Positions 40,629 through 53,800 of a stretch of DNA of 64,000 nt are shown piece after piece (the first letter of the stretch is position 1; every line of letters begins with the position of its first letter). The DNA lies in assembly GCA_900708905.1 (NCBI GenBank), contig CAADRB010000006.1, positions 1,247,582 to 1,311,581 on the forward strand, written 5' to 3'. Under the pieces are notes generated by a model. It searched no databases. It worked only from the letters and a program-made list of their open reading frames with translations, and had not been told where the DNA came from. The translations under genes were made by a program, and so were the position numbers. Origin of the DNA: Hymenolepis diminuta. Taxonomy: Eukaryota > Platyhelminthes > Cestoda > Cyclophyllidea > Hymenolepididae.

Positions 40629-41608
40629 AGGTTTGTTGGAGTTAGATAACAACCAACGGTTTGCAGCTAACAAATTACGACAACCAANNNNNNNNNNNNN
40701 NNNNNNNNNNNNNNNNNNNNNNNNNNNNNNNNNNNNNNNNNNNNNNNNNNNNNNNNNNNNNNNNNNNNNNNNNNNNNNNNNNNNNNNNNNNNNNNNNNNN
40801 NNNNNNNNNNNNNNNNNNNNNNNNNNNNNNNNNNNNNNNNNNNNNNNNNNNNNNNNNNNNNNNNNNNNNNNNNNNNNNNNNNNNNNNNNNNNNNNNNNNN
40901 NNNNNNNNNNNNNNNNNNNNNNNNNNNNNNNNNNNNNNNNNNNNNNNNNNNNNNNNNNNNNNNNNNNNNNNNNNNNNNNNNNNNNNNNNNNNNNNNNNNN
41001 NNNNNNNNNNNNNNNNNNNNNNNNNNNNNNNNNNNNNNNNNNNNNNNNNNNNNNNNNNNNNNNNNNNNNNNNNNNNNNNNNNNNNNNNNNNNNNNNNNNN
41101 NNNNNNNNNNNNNNNNNNNNNNNNNNNNNNNNNNNNNNNNNNNNNNNNNNNNNNNNNNNNNNNNNNNNNNNNNNNNNNNNNNNNNNNNNNNNNNNNNNNN
41201 NNNNNNNNNNNNNNNNNNNNNNNNNNNNNNNNNNNNNNNNNNNNNNNNNNNNNNNNNNNNNNNNNNNNNNNNNNNNNNNNNNNNNNNNNNNNNNNNNNNN
41301 NNNNNNNNNNNNNNNNNNNNNNNNNNNNNNNNNNNNNNNNNNNNNNNNNNNNNNNNNNNNNNNNNNNNNNNNNNNNNNNNNNNNNNNNNNNNNNNNNNNN
41401 NNNNNNNNNNNNNNNNNNNNNNNNNNAGGCGGTTATAGAAAAGAGGGGAAATCGATGGACGCGTTTAGACATGTCAGACAGGGGTCATACGTCATAGGAA
41501 CATAAATGAGGTCACTCCAACTTCGTGGACGAACAACCGAGGTATTGTCGTGGAGACTGCGAATGAAAGGTAATTCTGGAAAGTGCATAGAGAGTTATCC
41601 TTCAGGTT
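40629..41608 (+). mobile_element. LTR-like element copy 2, interrupted by an assembly gap
   Basis: The element is 40634-41603, flanked by AGGTT on both sides (40629-40633 and 41604-41608). Its left end TGTTGGAGTTAGATAACAAC and its right part (aggcggttatagaaaag to GTTATCCTTC) match the reverse complement of copy 1 with scattered substitutions. The AATAAA of copy 1 reads AATGAA here. The interior is N, so it may be a plain solo LTR or a longer element. Confidence 0.85.
40688..41426. other. Assembly gap (739 N) inside the LTR-like element
   Basis: A run of N. By alignment to copy 1 the missing stretch should be only about 215 bp if the two copies have the same structure. Confidence 0.99.
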
Positions 41609-43194
41609 AGTTAAATTATGCTGTGCCATATTTATCCGGATTATTAATCTATTTGTCTACGATAAAGAAAAGTTCTATTTATGGAAAAAAGAGTAAAATG
41701 TATTTTATTAATGATTTGTTTAGCTAACTATTTAAATAAATATTATTCTATTAAAGTTCAGTCAAAGAAGCGTAACCTTATTGATCAGAATTCTTTAATT
41801 TTTACAATAGTATTCGACTCGAGATTAAAAAAAGGCTTATTATTAACTAGTATAAATTAGTACCGATCAAACTATTAGCGATCAATGTTCAAACAGAAAG
41901 AATATTAATTACCCTATAAAAAAGAATAAAAATTAATGCTTATTTATCAGTTCAAAAGGCCAGGATTAATACGTTAATCAAAAAGAATTCACAATCTTCA
42001 ACGTTTTACTGATAAGATGATGGTGTCTGGTAGAAGCCCTCAGAATAATGAACAAATAAAGAAATTTCCATCAATTTCTTCATTTATTAGAATCTAATTC
42101 AGGATGAAAATCCGCAAGTTAAGGAGTCATAATCAGGCTTATCTATTTGCAATAAAGAGAACGAAAAAAATTGTAAAAAGTGTATTTATTATTCATGAAT
42201 AAAATTTGATTAAATTAATGCAAGAGAAAATAATGGAACCTGGCTAAAATCATTCAAGTATTAATTTATGGGAACCTGTTATTAAGCTCGGTACACTCTT
42301 TCAATTGCATTTGAGAAATAATTAATAAAGAATCGAATTTCAGCGTTGAGAAACCAGTGTCCATTGAACTAGCCCAATAAGCTAAACAACGCTGAAAATA
42401 AGAATAAATGAGAGTGAAAACACCTAAATCTATATAGATAAATAAAATGAGGTAACTGTGAATGAAATTTTCATCATAACGAACTGCTTTTGTGAGAAAC
42501 AAATAGTGAATTGACTCAAGTGAGTTTCGCTGTGTTAAAGTTATGCAAGCCTTTATCGTCCCACTATTTTGTTCATCGTTAGACTTCACCGACTAACAGT
42601 TCTGCAACACTAAAGATGGGGCTTGCGCCATCACCAATCTTTGAACTCAGCCAAATCGACTGAACGTTTTTCCGCAGTTACTCGAATTTGAACCTCTAGA
42701 CTAAAATATGACAACAAATGTAAAATTTCGCTTTTAAAAACTAAAATATAATTTAATTTTATGCACTTGTCTGGATGGATAAACTTAACTAAACTTCAAT
42801 GAATACAGTTTTTTTAGAGGAGTTATAACCGCAACTAAAGCTATTTAGAAATCGGGTTTCAAGATCGAGAAAACTCTATTTCCCTTTCTCATCACTTTAG
42901 TAAATCTAATATTGGAAATGATAAACTTCCAGTTCAACTCATGCCGCTAGATCTCATCCTTTTCAAATGAACAACTAAACATTGGGTGCTTTAATAAGGG
43001 ATGAGTAGTACTAAACAGTTCTTCAAATAACTACAATCGTATAAAAATACCATTAGTGACAATAAAATAGCCATTCATCTTTTCTCCAAAAAGAGTAATT
43101 CCTCTTAAATCAGGAATTTAATCAGTGACAAATTCTAAAAGTTATAAGAAGAACTTAATTTGTAGAGTTCACAACGTTAACAAGGCTGATTGAA

Positions 43195-43620
43195 TCATGT
43201 GCGCTAGAACTCACCACGGGAAGTGCGGACATGTAACCGGTTGCGTAGAGAACAAGCGCGGAGTGTGGGCAGAGGCCTCCTGAGCCAATCAGCAATCAAG
43301 ACCCCTCCAGTCTAGTGTGGCCTTGTATTTAATAACTAAGCTTTTGGGTCATAGTAACGAGGAAGTGATTGATAAACCCCCCTCACACAACATCTTTCTA
43401 GTTCTTGCCACTTTGGGCATAGCCTGGCTAATTTTGGGAACATGTTGATACTAGAGGACTCTGCTAGAGGCTATTTGGGCTGCTTATGATGACTACTTAG
43501 GTGTAGCATCCGCTGCAATTTTCAAGTCAGTCATTGTTTGCCAGCACCTCGTTATAGCGTGTAGGTGAAACCTCGTTATTCGGCAACTTCGGGCGCAGAT
43601 ATCCGAGAACTGAAACTTTT
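43195..43620. other. Higher-GC island with CCAAT-like box
   Basis: A GC-richer block contains gagccaatcagcaatcaag (CCAAT-like) and, about 45 bp on, tatttaataa. No open frame of note. It could be a regulatory element, an old LTR or a promoter of an unseen transcript. No match to the other repeats here was noticed. Confidence 0.25.
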
Positions 43621-46600
43621 TTCTAAATTAATATTAATTTATTTTTTCTGCCGAGAAGATAACAATGCACTGTAAAATCACCTAATAAAGTGTTTATATT
43701 AGTTTATCCCCCATTCGTCTGTTTATAATTTAAATAATCGGTTGAACTGAATTAGCTTAATCTCTTTTCGGAAATTTGTTAATTATGCCTGAAGCAGAAA
43801 ATTTGCATACATGAGGCTTAGAAATTATAATTTAAATTCCATTAGTTATTTAGAATAGAGAAGAGCTTTAAAATCGGTCTTAACTTTCGGTAAATGCTTC
43901 TGTCTTGATAAATGCATTCATTCAAGGTTCATCTGTTATTTTATCACTAAATTAAACTCAATCTCAGAGTGACTTGGCGTTATCTACCACAAATTGCATT
44001 CCAATTTTCACCTTCTTACTCTTTTGCCACGGAGGAAATAAGAGTATCCAAATTACTAGAAAGGAGCATAAGAAGCATAAAATTGACACTAATTTTTATT
44101 TAAAGTTCAATGTAATTGTAAACATTTAACTGCAGTCTGCTAAATCTTTTTTTATAGAACTTGTGACTTTGATGGTTTAGCATCCGTACGAACATATTTA
44201 TCTGTAATGATTCACTATCATCTTTGCACTCCAACAGCCAATTTCCAAATTCACAGTTTTTAGATAATTTGGTACGCTTCTGAACATTTCAGATTCGGAT
44301 ATATTTTGGTGGAAACACTTTTCCTTCCAGGTATAGTTACTACTTAAAATGGTCCTCCGAAACGCTTCCCAGGACTATATATATTTTGCAGAACACGCTT
44401 CGCCTCTCCAGAAATCCATCGTTGAATACCTTCCCTATATATGATAAGAAACGGATCTTATGGCATCCGTATAATTTACTATGACTAACATCAGCTTGCG
44501 AAGTAGCAATAATACAAGTTCAATTAATGAATTTGTATAAATGAATCCTTTATAAAACCGAATATGAATTAAATGAAATATGCATATATGAAAAATATAC
44601 GTTTTAAGAGATCATGTTATTTTTTGATTACGCTTTCTTATTTATACAGTTTAATTAAATTAAACACTTCTGGCAGTTGTCAGAATTAGCATGTTAGCCC
44701 ATTGTCAACATAATGAGTTTGCTCCAATCGAACTATTTCCCTCAATATCATAATATATTTTGATAATATGTCTAACATCAATAAAAGACACAAGTATTCA
44801 TTATTTTCAGCAAACAAACTGAAATATTTAATAACGAAATTACAGAAATATTGGAAGCTCCTAAAAATGAGGACGAGTAATTCACAAAGTTCTAGTTGAT
44901 TTGGGAATGCGTTTTCCATCATTCATTTTGGGTGAGAAAATATTATCCTAGGAGTTCCATGGTAAGATTCTCAAAATTCTAGGATGCTACTTTAAAAATC
45001 GGGCTTAAACAGCGTGGTTATACGGATTCCCCTCAGTGGATGTACCCCGATGATCCCTGAATTTGCAGGTGAACGCGTTTTAACAGTCCTACCGCCACAC
45101 AGACACTAACCTAATTCAGCACACCTTAATTTCCCCGACAGAACGAAAACCTATGTTTTTTTGGAGGTCCAATCCTTTAACTCAATTCCTGTTTGGTGTA
45201 AATCTGAATTAAAATACAACTAATTTCTCTTTTTCACCACCCTGTCAGATTTCATACCTGTTATTCTTTAGATAACTATTTTCGTTTGTTTCTCATGCTT
45301 TTTTTCTACTCTGCTGCAGTGTCTGATAACTCAGTTTGAATAGTCTGAGTTATTTTCCTTTTGATCTTTTAAGCCGAAGTGAAGTCTTTTTATTAAATCC
45401 TACATACCTTCATCCATTATTTGTTGCAGATCCATTAACTGTAAATGATAAATTTAAAAACATTCGTTTGGATCTACCTATCCGCTCTCCAGTTGTGAAA
45501 TCCCTATTTCCAACTATTTAAACAGCTTGGTTTAATCCTATAGAATTATAGTTTGCATTGTCAGCTGTGCTGTCAAATTATTTGTGGAGGCATTATCCCA
45601 ATTTATCAAGGCAATATCTGAAATTTCTACGGATAAAAGGTTGGCCATCACATTAACCAGTTTAATTTTGTGGTGAAGCATAGAAGTGAACTGACTTTTC
45701 CCTTTTCTGGATAATAAAACCGCTTACCGAGATGTCCACAATAGAAATGGGCACTGCAATTAAACAAATAACTTATATTTCTATATTCAGTAGAATTAAT
45801 CGTCAACAACTGTTAGCCAAAGATGTAAGATTAGTCGAAATAATGACTGATAACGTGATACGATTTTCAAGTCAAAATTGATCCGCTGAAACTGTTGTTA
45901 TTTTATTCTTTATGCAATGACAAATGATTTATGAAGAAGAAAATATTCAACGAATGCTGTAGTTAACTTTGAAGATTGACTTAAATGACAGTTAAACAAT
46001 TTTGAAAAAAAATCAGATTAGACCGTAGAAACAATATGTTTGCAGTAGCAACTAGAGTGTTGCCTACCAACTTGAAAAAAAAAGAAATTAATCCTCGAGC
46101 TTTATTAATAGCCTACTTTCTAATGAGAGGGTAAACCTGAACCTCTCAACTTTTTACCATATATACAAAAATTGCCTTACGTTGATTCATCAATACGAAA
46201 AGTTTTGGATTAATTCTAACCATTTAGCACAATCAGTTGATGTATTCCATAATTACGACGTTTTAACTGATATTTATGTGAAACTTACTGATTAGAATCT
46301 TGATGTATGGGTAACGTATTACAAATTCATAAATTTTGATGCTAAAAGTCTGCGAATTTGCACACAAGGTGGCCACACATGACCATTAACATTTCCATAA
46401 GTATTTTAAATAAAATATGAAAAATGATATTATAATTAATTCAAGAGAGCAAATATTTTTAAGATTTACTTTGATAAAGATGCTTGATCAAATAATAGGT
46501 GAGTCATACCTGTATTGTACTAACCGTCAACTAATTAGCTCATACGCCTGCTTCATCAAGCGAATAAAAGGAGCTCTAAGAGTCAAATTAACTCTGATGA

Positions 46601-47152
46601 TCATACCTCAGCTTACGTGTCGATTCTGATTTACGATGCTTCCTCATTCCCTCTATCTTTTCTTCTGTGTCCTTTTGGCCAAAATGCCTTAAGATTTCTA
46701 GTCTACTAGACTTCTTACCCGAAAGTTAAGATTATAGGAGAGATATTTATCGGGCACACAAATACCTATTTATTTACAAATCGCCAACTGGAAACGAAAT
46801 AAATCCAGCTTCAGAAGAGTAATACACTTTGAACTTAATAAAGTTTATTTTAGGTTCAGTTAGCACGACCGATTTTTATGTTAACAGTTGTATTAGATAT
46901 TGTAATTTTGATTGTATATGGAATACTTTGTAGAATGCACTCCATGAGCCGTAGGTCAGACGGTCATAATTTTTATTATTCCGGGTTATACAAACAATAT
47001 AGCAGTTAAATTCCGATCCCTCATGTCGTAATTTAGATCCAGGAAAAGGTGAAAAATAAGACCACTTGTATATACAATCGTTCTATTTTTTTTTCATACA
47101 TCCTGGAAAGAAAGACCAGTAGACTGTCTGATATGGGAACATAAATAACATA

Positions 47153-47173
47153 ACATACATACATACAAACATA
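47153..47173. repeat. (ACAT)n microsatellite
   Basis: Several ACAT/ATAC units, slightly imperfect, a short tandem repeat in the 3' flank of the minus-strand gene. Confidence 0.8.
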
Positions 47174-47441
47174 CGCACGAAGACTTAATAATATATACCA
47201 GTAGAGATCATATACAGTGCAACACAAGGAGATCAGTGTAGGTTTCAGATTGACAGAGTAAGACACAAAAAGGGAGATAGAGAGATCAAGACCATAGAAC
47301 CAGATATATAATAAAGGACAATTCAGCCGTTAATAAATATCCACCTACAAATGTAATCATGAAAGACTGGAATACAAAGAGCATTAATTTGAAAATAGAC
47401 CTAAGGAACGGGAGTGAGGGGGGAGGGAAGTTACTGTATAA

Positions 47442-47854
47442 CTAATGTTCCCAGAAACCGACACTCTTTGGGATTTCTACTTTAGTAGGAGCATATTGAG
47501 GAAGGGAAATATTTTCAGATGGAGCTGTCTGTTGACGTGACGTCTCTGAGGGTTCACGAATTGGTCCAGTGAGCCAGACTGTCTGTGAAGAGTGGTAGCG
47601 GGTTAAGGGACGAGACTGATGGGTCACGGCGGAGGTTGCGCGTTGGCCTGAAGGCTTTGTATCATCGCTTCCAGGAGAAGCTATGACAACTGAACGGAGA
47701 GATGGTTCGGGTAAGGCTGGTGCCGGTCGACCCATAAGAGGAACTAGTTTGCCATCTACAAGGGTCATGTTGGCGTAAAGGTGGCTATTGGTTATGTAAC
47801 CTGGAACGGAGATTCGTCCCATTCGGGACATCGTGTTCAATCGATCGACAGAAC
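47442..47854 (-). CDS. Minus-strand gene, terminal exon with stop
   Basis: Acceptor aactttcaag; two bases complete Gly and then SVDRLNTMSRMGRISVPGY. It ends VEIPKSVGFWEH with TAG at 47442-47444. This is the least low-complexity part of the protein and the best handle for finding homologues. Confidence 0.85.
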
Positions 47855-50800
47855 CTTGAAAGTTAAAAAAATTTAGCCGGTTTTATCTAAATTTATTGTT
47901 AGTATTATTTTCAAATATTACCAATATTTTTGTGACTTAATATAGGAATTAACTTTCTCCATTTCATTCTTGTTTAATTTTAAATCAAATTTATCTTTAG
48001 ATGAATGCTGGTGCATAATATCCGAATACTCGACTTCCATAAAATTAGGTTTCCATCATGAAGGTGGTTCTATAACAACTACCACGCATATGCCATACTC
48101 TAATGATGGAGAAAAAAGAGCATCTTCACTTATGAATACTGTTTTCAAACTACGTGTAATCCAAAAAGCGTGTTAGAAATAACATGAGTAACATGGGCGT
48201 AGATCAGTGGGAAGACGACTATAGCGATGGCTAGATCAGGACATAAACTTATCTTCATATCTCGCTGAGTCAGAGAACTGTGATTAGACCGGGAGAATGA
48301 CCACTACCTCTTAACCTTCGTACGCTTTGCTTCTTGGTCCTTATCTTCATCTATTATAAATCTTAAAGACCTTGAGCCCCTTCCTGTTAATTTGCCTTTT
48401 TCTATTTGATGTTTCCCAAAAATGACCTACTTAGACTACGCTCCCTACACATGCTTTGTCTGGAAATTAACAATTCTTGTCCAGCAAGTGGTTTTAAAAT
48501 CACCTGTTTGTATAATCAAAATGTGAATAAACTCTGCTTTTAATATTTTAATAGGTAGTCTGAGAAAAAATGTGCAATCAGTTGATCCTTGTTATGGTTT
48601 GTTGGTCTTCAACCATAAAATAGTAATTAAATTAATAAATTGTTTTAAGATAAACTACTTCAATTGTTTCTATGTAGATTCCATTGGATCTGATTCGTAT
48701 TAAAATAGTGGCAGGATGCACAATAAAAAGGGAAATGTTCTGAAGATAGAGAGGAGCTAAATCCACCGGAGAAAGCGTACCAAGCTGCGAAAATTTGCTA
48801 TTGTCTCTGCACAAAACTTAACAGGGTTAAAGGAGTCTCAACTGCCCGAGAGCAAAATATTTAAATTGTATGCCACGCGGAAAGTTATGCTTCTTGTTGC
48901 CAATTCTTGTTGTAGAGAACAATATCTTTTGAAAACCGGAAGGTCAGACAGAGATAGACCTGTAGTAGGCAAATAATTTAGACGCAAATGTGTAATAAAT
49001 GTGAGGAAAGAAGATCGGTACGTGTACCATGTCTTGTACCTTGAGTACACGGCAAGAGAAATAACAAATAAAACGAAATGTAAACAGTTGGTGCGTTGAA
49101 TATTCGCCAGACTAGTTGAGCCATTGACAACCTCATGATGATATAACAACAACGAAGTAATTGTGCGTGTATGCACTTTAAGGAGAATGCTTCATTTTCA
49201 TCCATACCAGGTTTAAATTAATGATATGACTATCTATTACTCATCTAATTTAATTAAACCTTACCAGGATGTTGTCCTCGGTGTAGACCACCGAAAGATC
49301 CTAGGTGTCCTTGATGATGTTGGAAAGATTCCTCCATGGAACAGGGTACTTGTGGACCCACCGTGAGTGCTCCTGGAGAGGCAGAAGATGGAGCAACCCC
49401 ATGAAAATCGAGACCCATATAGCCCACTGAACTGGATCCGTCAGGTCCACTGGGATCTCGAATATCTGGGGTGAGGTGCTGGTGAGGTTGCTGCACTGCG
49501 GATTGTGGAGAGGTTCCGGATGCCATATACTGTGAGTAGCTGAAGTTTTAGAGAACATGCATGGAACTGAAATTTGGATATTAAATAGCCAATGAGCACT
49601 GACAATTAATCATGGGGACACATGAAAGATAATAACTCAGTTACTTTTTATTGAGTCATCAACAGTAGAAGCTTAGATAAATAAATTTATGATTAATATT
49701 TTCGTAATATTTCAAGATAAATAAGTATGTTATTCGAGAATACATTTCAACATCAAATGCAAATTTAAGTGAAGGTTATGCAAAAATTTGACTGTCGTTT
49801 TGGCTTTTAGCAAACTGAGGCCGAAGGATATTGATAGACGTTACCCATTCGCCCTACTTTCGATATTAGCAAACAAGAGTTGAAAAACTAAACAAGGGTT
49901 TATAAATTTGAAAGTACAGATAGTTAAAATATTATTGTTGAAGCAATTCCTCGCCGTATGTCAGAAGTGCTATATCGATTCCATGTCATCAGCATGTTCC
50001 TTCCATGTCGAAACCATGGCAGGTCACGGCATGATAAGGTTAACAGATCATTTTCTGCCACAATCAGACATCCAATGATTAGTTCAATCTTCTCCAGTCA
50101 ATCATAAGCCTTCAGTATAAATAGAATCTCTATTTCATCAATAAATGTCTGGTTACTAGATTAACCTTATTCGATTTGATCCCTGTCTCTATCATTCTCT
50201 CTAAGTTCTGAGCAATTGTAGATAACAGCATAAAAGCGGCTTGGCTATAATTTACACTAATTAGCTTATAGCGTTAGCAATTAATATATCTGAGTTTAAA
50301 GTTTCAAAGAAATCAATATGTATATATACTAAGTTTATCTTTGCCGTTAAATAGAATTTGCCGTTATTTCGTCCCCTTTACAAATGATAAATTATTGATA
50401 TAAGATCTTTTAAAAAGATGCTTTGAAATTCTACTGGGAGCTGCTGAAGATTGAGTCGAATTTATTGAAGATTGCTGGAGTTTTGGATATCGCTCCTATT
50501 TTTGCGCCAAAATCTTCCATAACCAACGCTACTGTATTTCAGCTAATATGTCAAGGATACTTCGATAGTTTATTGGCCTGTAACGAGGACGCAAGTTTGG
50601 GTCTACTCAACTAGCGATGTTTTAACAATATGAAATTCTGGGTTCTAATTCCTCATTTCATTTCCGTGCAGTAGAATATTAAAAATTGTCAGAAGAAATA
50701 ACGAACTCCTCTCTAAAGTATTTCCTGTTATGATAAAAATGTAATTTCTTTTCTTAATATCCAATTCTTATTCAATTTCGATTCCGCTAGATATAAAATT

Positions 50801-53800
50801 ACTTTCCTTTATATCTGTTGGCTGTCCTTTTAAAAATGAAATAAGGTCAATGTATTTTAACCTAAGTTTTTATACTTAACTGGCGAGGCTTTAACATTTT
50901 AAGGTAGGTATGCTCACTTAATCCTCGTTACCAATAGCTTGAGAAAAATTCGAAAAGATTTACCTGGGAGGCGGAGGTGGAGGCATTTTTTTAATAGACG
51001 CCGCGGTGCCACCACCGCCACCAGCACTTGCGCTTGCATTTCCACTGACACCACCTCCACTTAGACTCGGCGAAGGAAATGTTGAAGAAGTCGCGAGACC
51101 GCCTTGTTGCTGTGAATGATGCGTCTGTTGATGTTGCTGCTGACGTCCGCCGCCGACTGCCACAGCCGATTCACCTCTTTGAGGAGGCAATGGAGGCGGT
51201 AGAGGAGGGGGAGGTGGTGGGTAGGCGGCTGCGGCACTCGCTCGCCACATCCACTCTTCCCAAATGCGGCGATGCATTTGGATCTATTTGGGGAAAAAGA
51301 GAAGAGGTGAAGCAATGTACATATAGAATTATCTTCGATTGTTGGTTTAGAATGGATGCTGACAACTTCTAGATCTCCCATCTATTTTTACGTAATCTCA
51401 ACATCCAGAGAAAAAATATATTTTAGGGGTTTTACATATTCAAAAATGAATTTATTCATATTCCTCTCTAACTATCCTCTGTAGGGTTAAAAATCGACTT
51501 GATTCTATTATGTCAAGTTGAATATATCAGAAGGAAATTAGACGTAGAATATCCGATGTGTCAATAACATCATAGTTATGGCGATCTCTTGATTCGATTT
51601 GCCCTTTAGCCTTTTTAACTTTCTGAACTCAGATATCTCCTTCATGTTCACTGTAAAGACGGATTCTCTGATAAAACTACGGGTAAGGGGAAACGCAGAC
51701 AAGTATTCACATCAAGCCAAAAATGTTCACAGTCTTTCTTCCGATTTCAGGTACTTCAAAACGCACTGTTAATCTGACAGACTCTGATCTGGGCCACGCC
51801 AACTCAAATATCAGATTAGAACCTAGCAGAAGAAAGCGCTAATTGAATGCAGAGACAGATCAAAATCTATTTAGTCGCATATCATAACCTTGTCTCTGTT
51901 TTGGTCCTACCTTAGCAGTAATTGGTATAACAACCATGAAATCCTAACTTATAAAGACATTAAATTTTTTATATTAGATTAATATGCATGTGTGGTCAAT
52001 TATTCCAAATACTCATTTTAATGGAATTTCAATAGTACTCTTGCTCATATCTTACCCTTTCTGTGAAAACTACCCATATATTTAACTATGTGTCAAGAAT
52101 TCGTAGACAAGTATGTTCAATTGAGTAATCGATCACACCGTTTTCAGAATGAGTAAAGTCATCATGCGTTTCTGATTATACACCAACGACCTCAAGTTCC
52201 AGCACCCGAACTTCAAGCAGCAGGATTACAGGCTCACACCACTATGCCCGGACACACTCACAAAGAGTGGATTAAGTCCACTTCAAGTGAATGGTTAAGA
52301 GGTGTCTAACGAGAAAGCGGAATATTAGATGATGAATCCAGCAAAAAATTCCATCAATCGCATTATTGAACATCAATTACAGCTGAAAGATATACGTAAA
52401 AGAGAATTTATGTGTAAGGATCCTCGATGTCATCAGCTTTTTGTAAAGGAAAGTGATATGAGAAAACACTGGCAAATCAGTCAGCACAAACCCAAAGACG
52501 ATCTGCCAACTGGTAGATTCCTTTGTTCAGTATATAAGTGCTACAGTAATTATATGAAGAGAGGATGGTTCCGATTACATATGAAAACTTGCCACAAGAT
52601 TTTCCCTATGAAGAGCAAGATGATGAAAAGAAAAGATAAGCCTGAAGAACTTAGAAGTAGTAGTTGACCTGATAATTTTGAAACTCAGATGAAATAGGTT
52701 CTTCTGATTCTGCTATTTACTCTAAAATTCTCCCTTAATATGTGAACATGCTCCCTCTTTATGAACTCTCACTTCTTATATGTTTTGATGTTTCCCAATG
52801 ATAGGAAGTTGTAAATAGAGTGAGACATTTTAAGATTTTAAAGATACAGAGATTGCACGTTGGTCACATGGTGTTACAACCGGCGACTTAACTGGAAGAA
52901 TGTATTTTAAATCCACAAGTAAGCAAGTGCGTTTTATGATTTCTGTTAATGCATATTTAGCATATGGGCATAAATGATCTTTCCATTTGTAAAAAAATTG
53001 TGTTATGATAATTATTTGCGATTAGATCCACGAATCCGCCGGCTTATAGCTGAGTTGTAAACGTCAAGCGGATTTGTCAATCTGGCATATTAAAGGAAAC
53101 CAAGGACTTCTTCTAAATTACAAACATCGCCCTTCATTATTATTCATCAATTCTATGCTAGTCATTAAATTCAGAACCCGATAATCAAATCCAAAATTTA
53201 CTCTCTGGAATTTCTGACTTTATCTGGACAACCAACTTTATTCTCAGAAATCTAAATCAACGGCAAGAATTCCTTGTAATGAAAAATATACTAATATAAA
53301 ATATACTATAATTTAAAGAGTAATATTGCCTCAGTGTGACATCTGATTTAAATCTCCCAAACTAAGATCTAAATCGAATGTACGCAACCTGAATGATTCA
53401 AATGTTACTGTCAGGGCGAAAATCTAAAAATGTAAATATATAAATCTGATCATTCTCCTCTTCCATTTGCCTGCGGAGAAATATCTCTACTTTAAATGGT
53501 GACTTACATTCCTTAAAAGTTCGAAATGTGATTGAGTTTTGAAAGTTCATCCACTTAATAAAATATTATCGATAAGATCGTTTCCTGTAAATCACTAAAA
53601 AAGCTGTTTTAATAGTAACGTTAGTACCGAACGTTTTGATGTAAGATAGATGAAGCGACGTTTTATAGCGCGAACAAGTTTCTAATAATCGTTTCTTTTT
53701 CCACTTTACGCCTAACTTTAACTGCTTCAAATGTCTGTGCGATGATTCATTAGCTTAAATTACAACTAAAAAAAGATCATGAGTAACGACTTGAGTAAAA

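Larger units (their letters stand above)
41609..47441. other. Gene-free stretch between the LTR copy and the minus-strand gene
   Basis: AT-rich, no supported exon. One higher-GC island at about 43195-43620 is listed separately. The part nearest 47441 should contain the 3' UTR of the minus-strand gene. Confidence 0.5.

Noticed and set aside
40633..41505. Long open frames across the second N gap
   Set aside because: Artefact of N; the flanks are the LTR-like element, not a gene.
48838..49205. 112- and 75-residue minus-strand frames between the last two exons of the minus-strand gene
   Set aside because: They fall in an intron whose flanking exons join in phase without them; no motif or splice sites.
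52142..52328. Possible upstream exon of the zinc-finger gene
   Set aside because: The sequence is less AT-rich, but no frame runs into the fingers: an in-frame TAG directly precedes the ATG.
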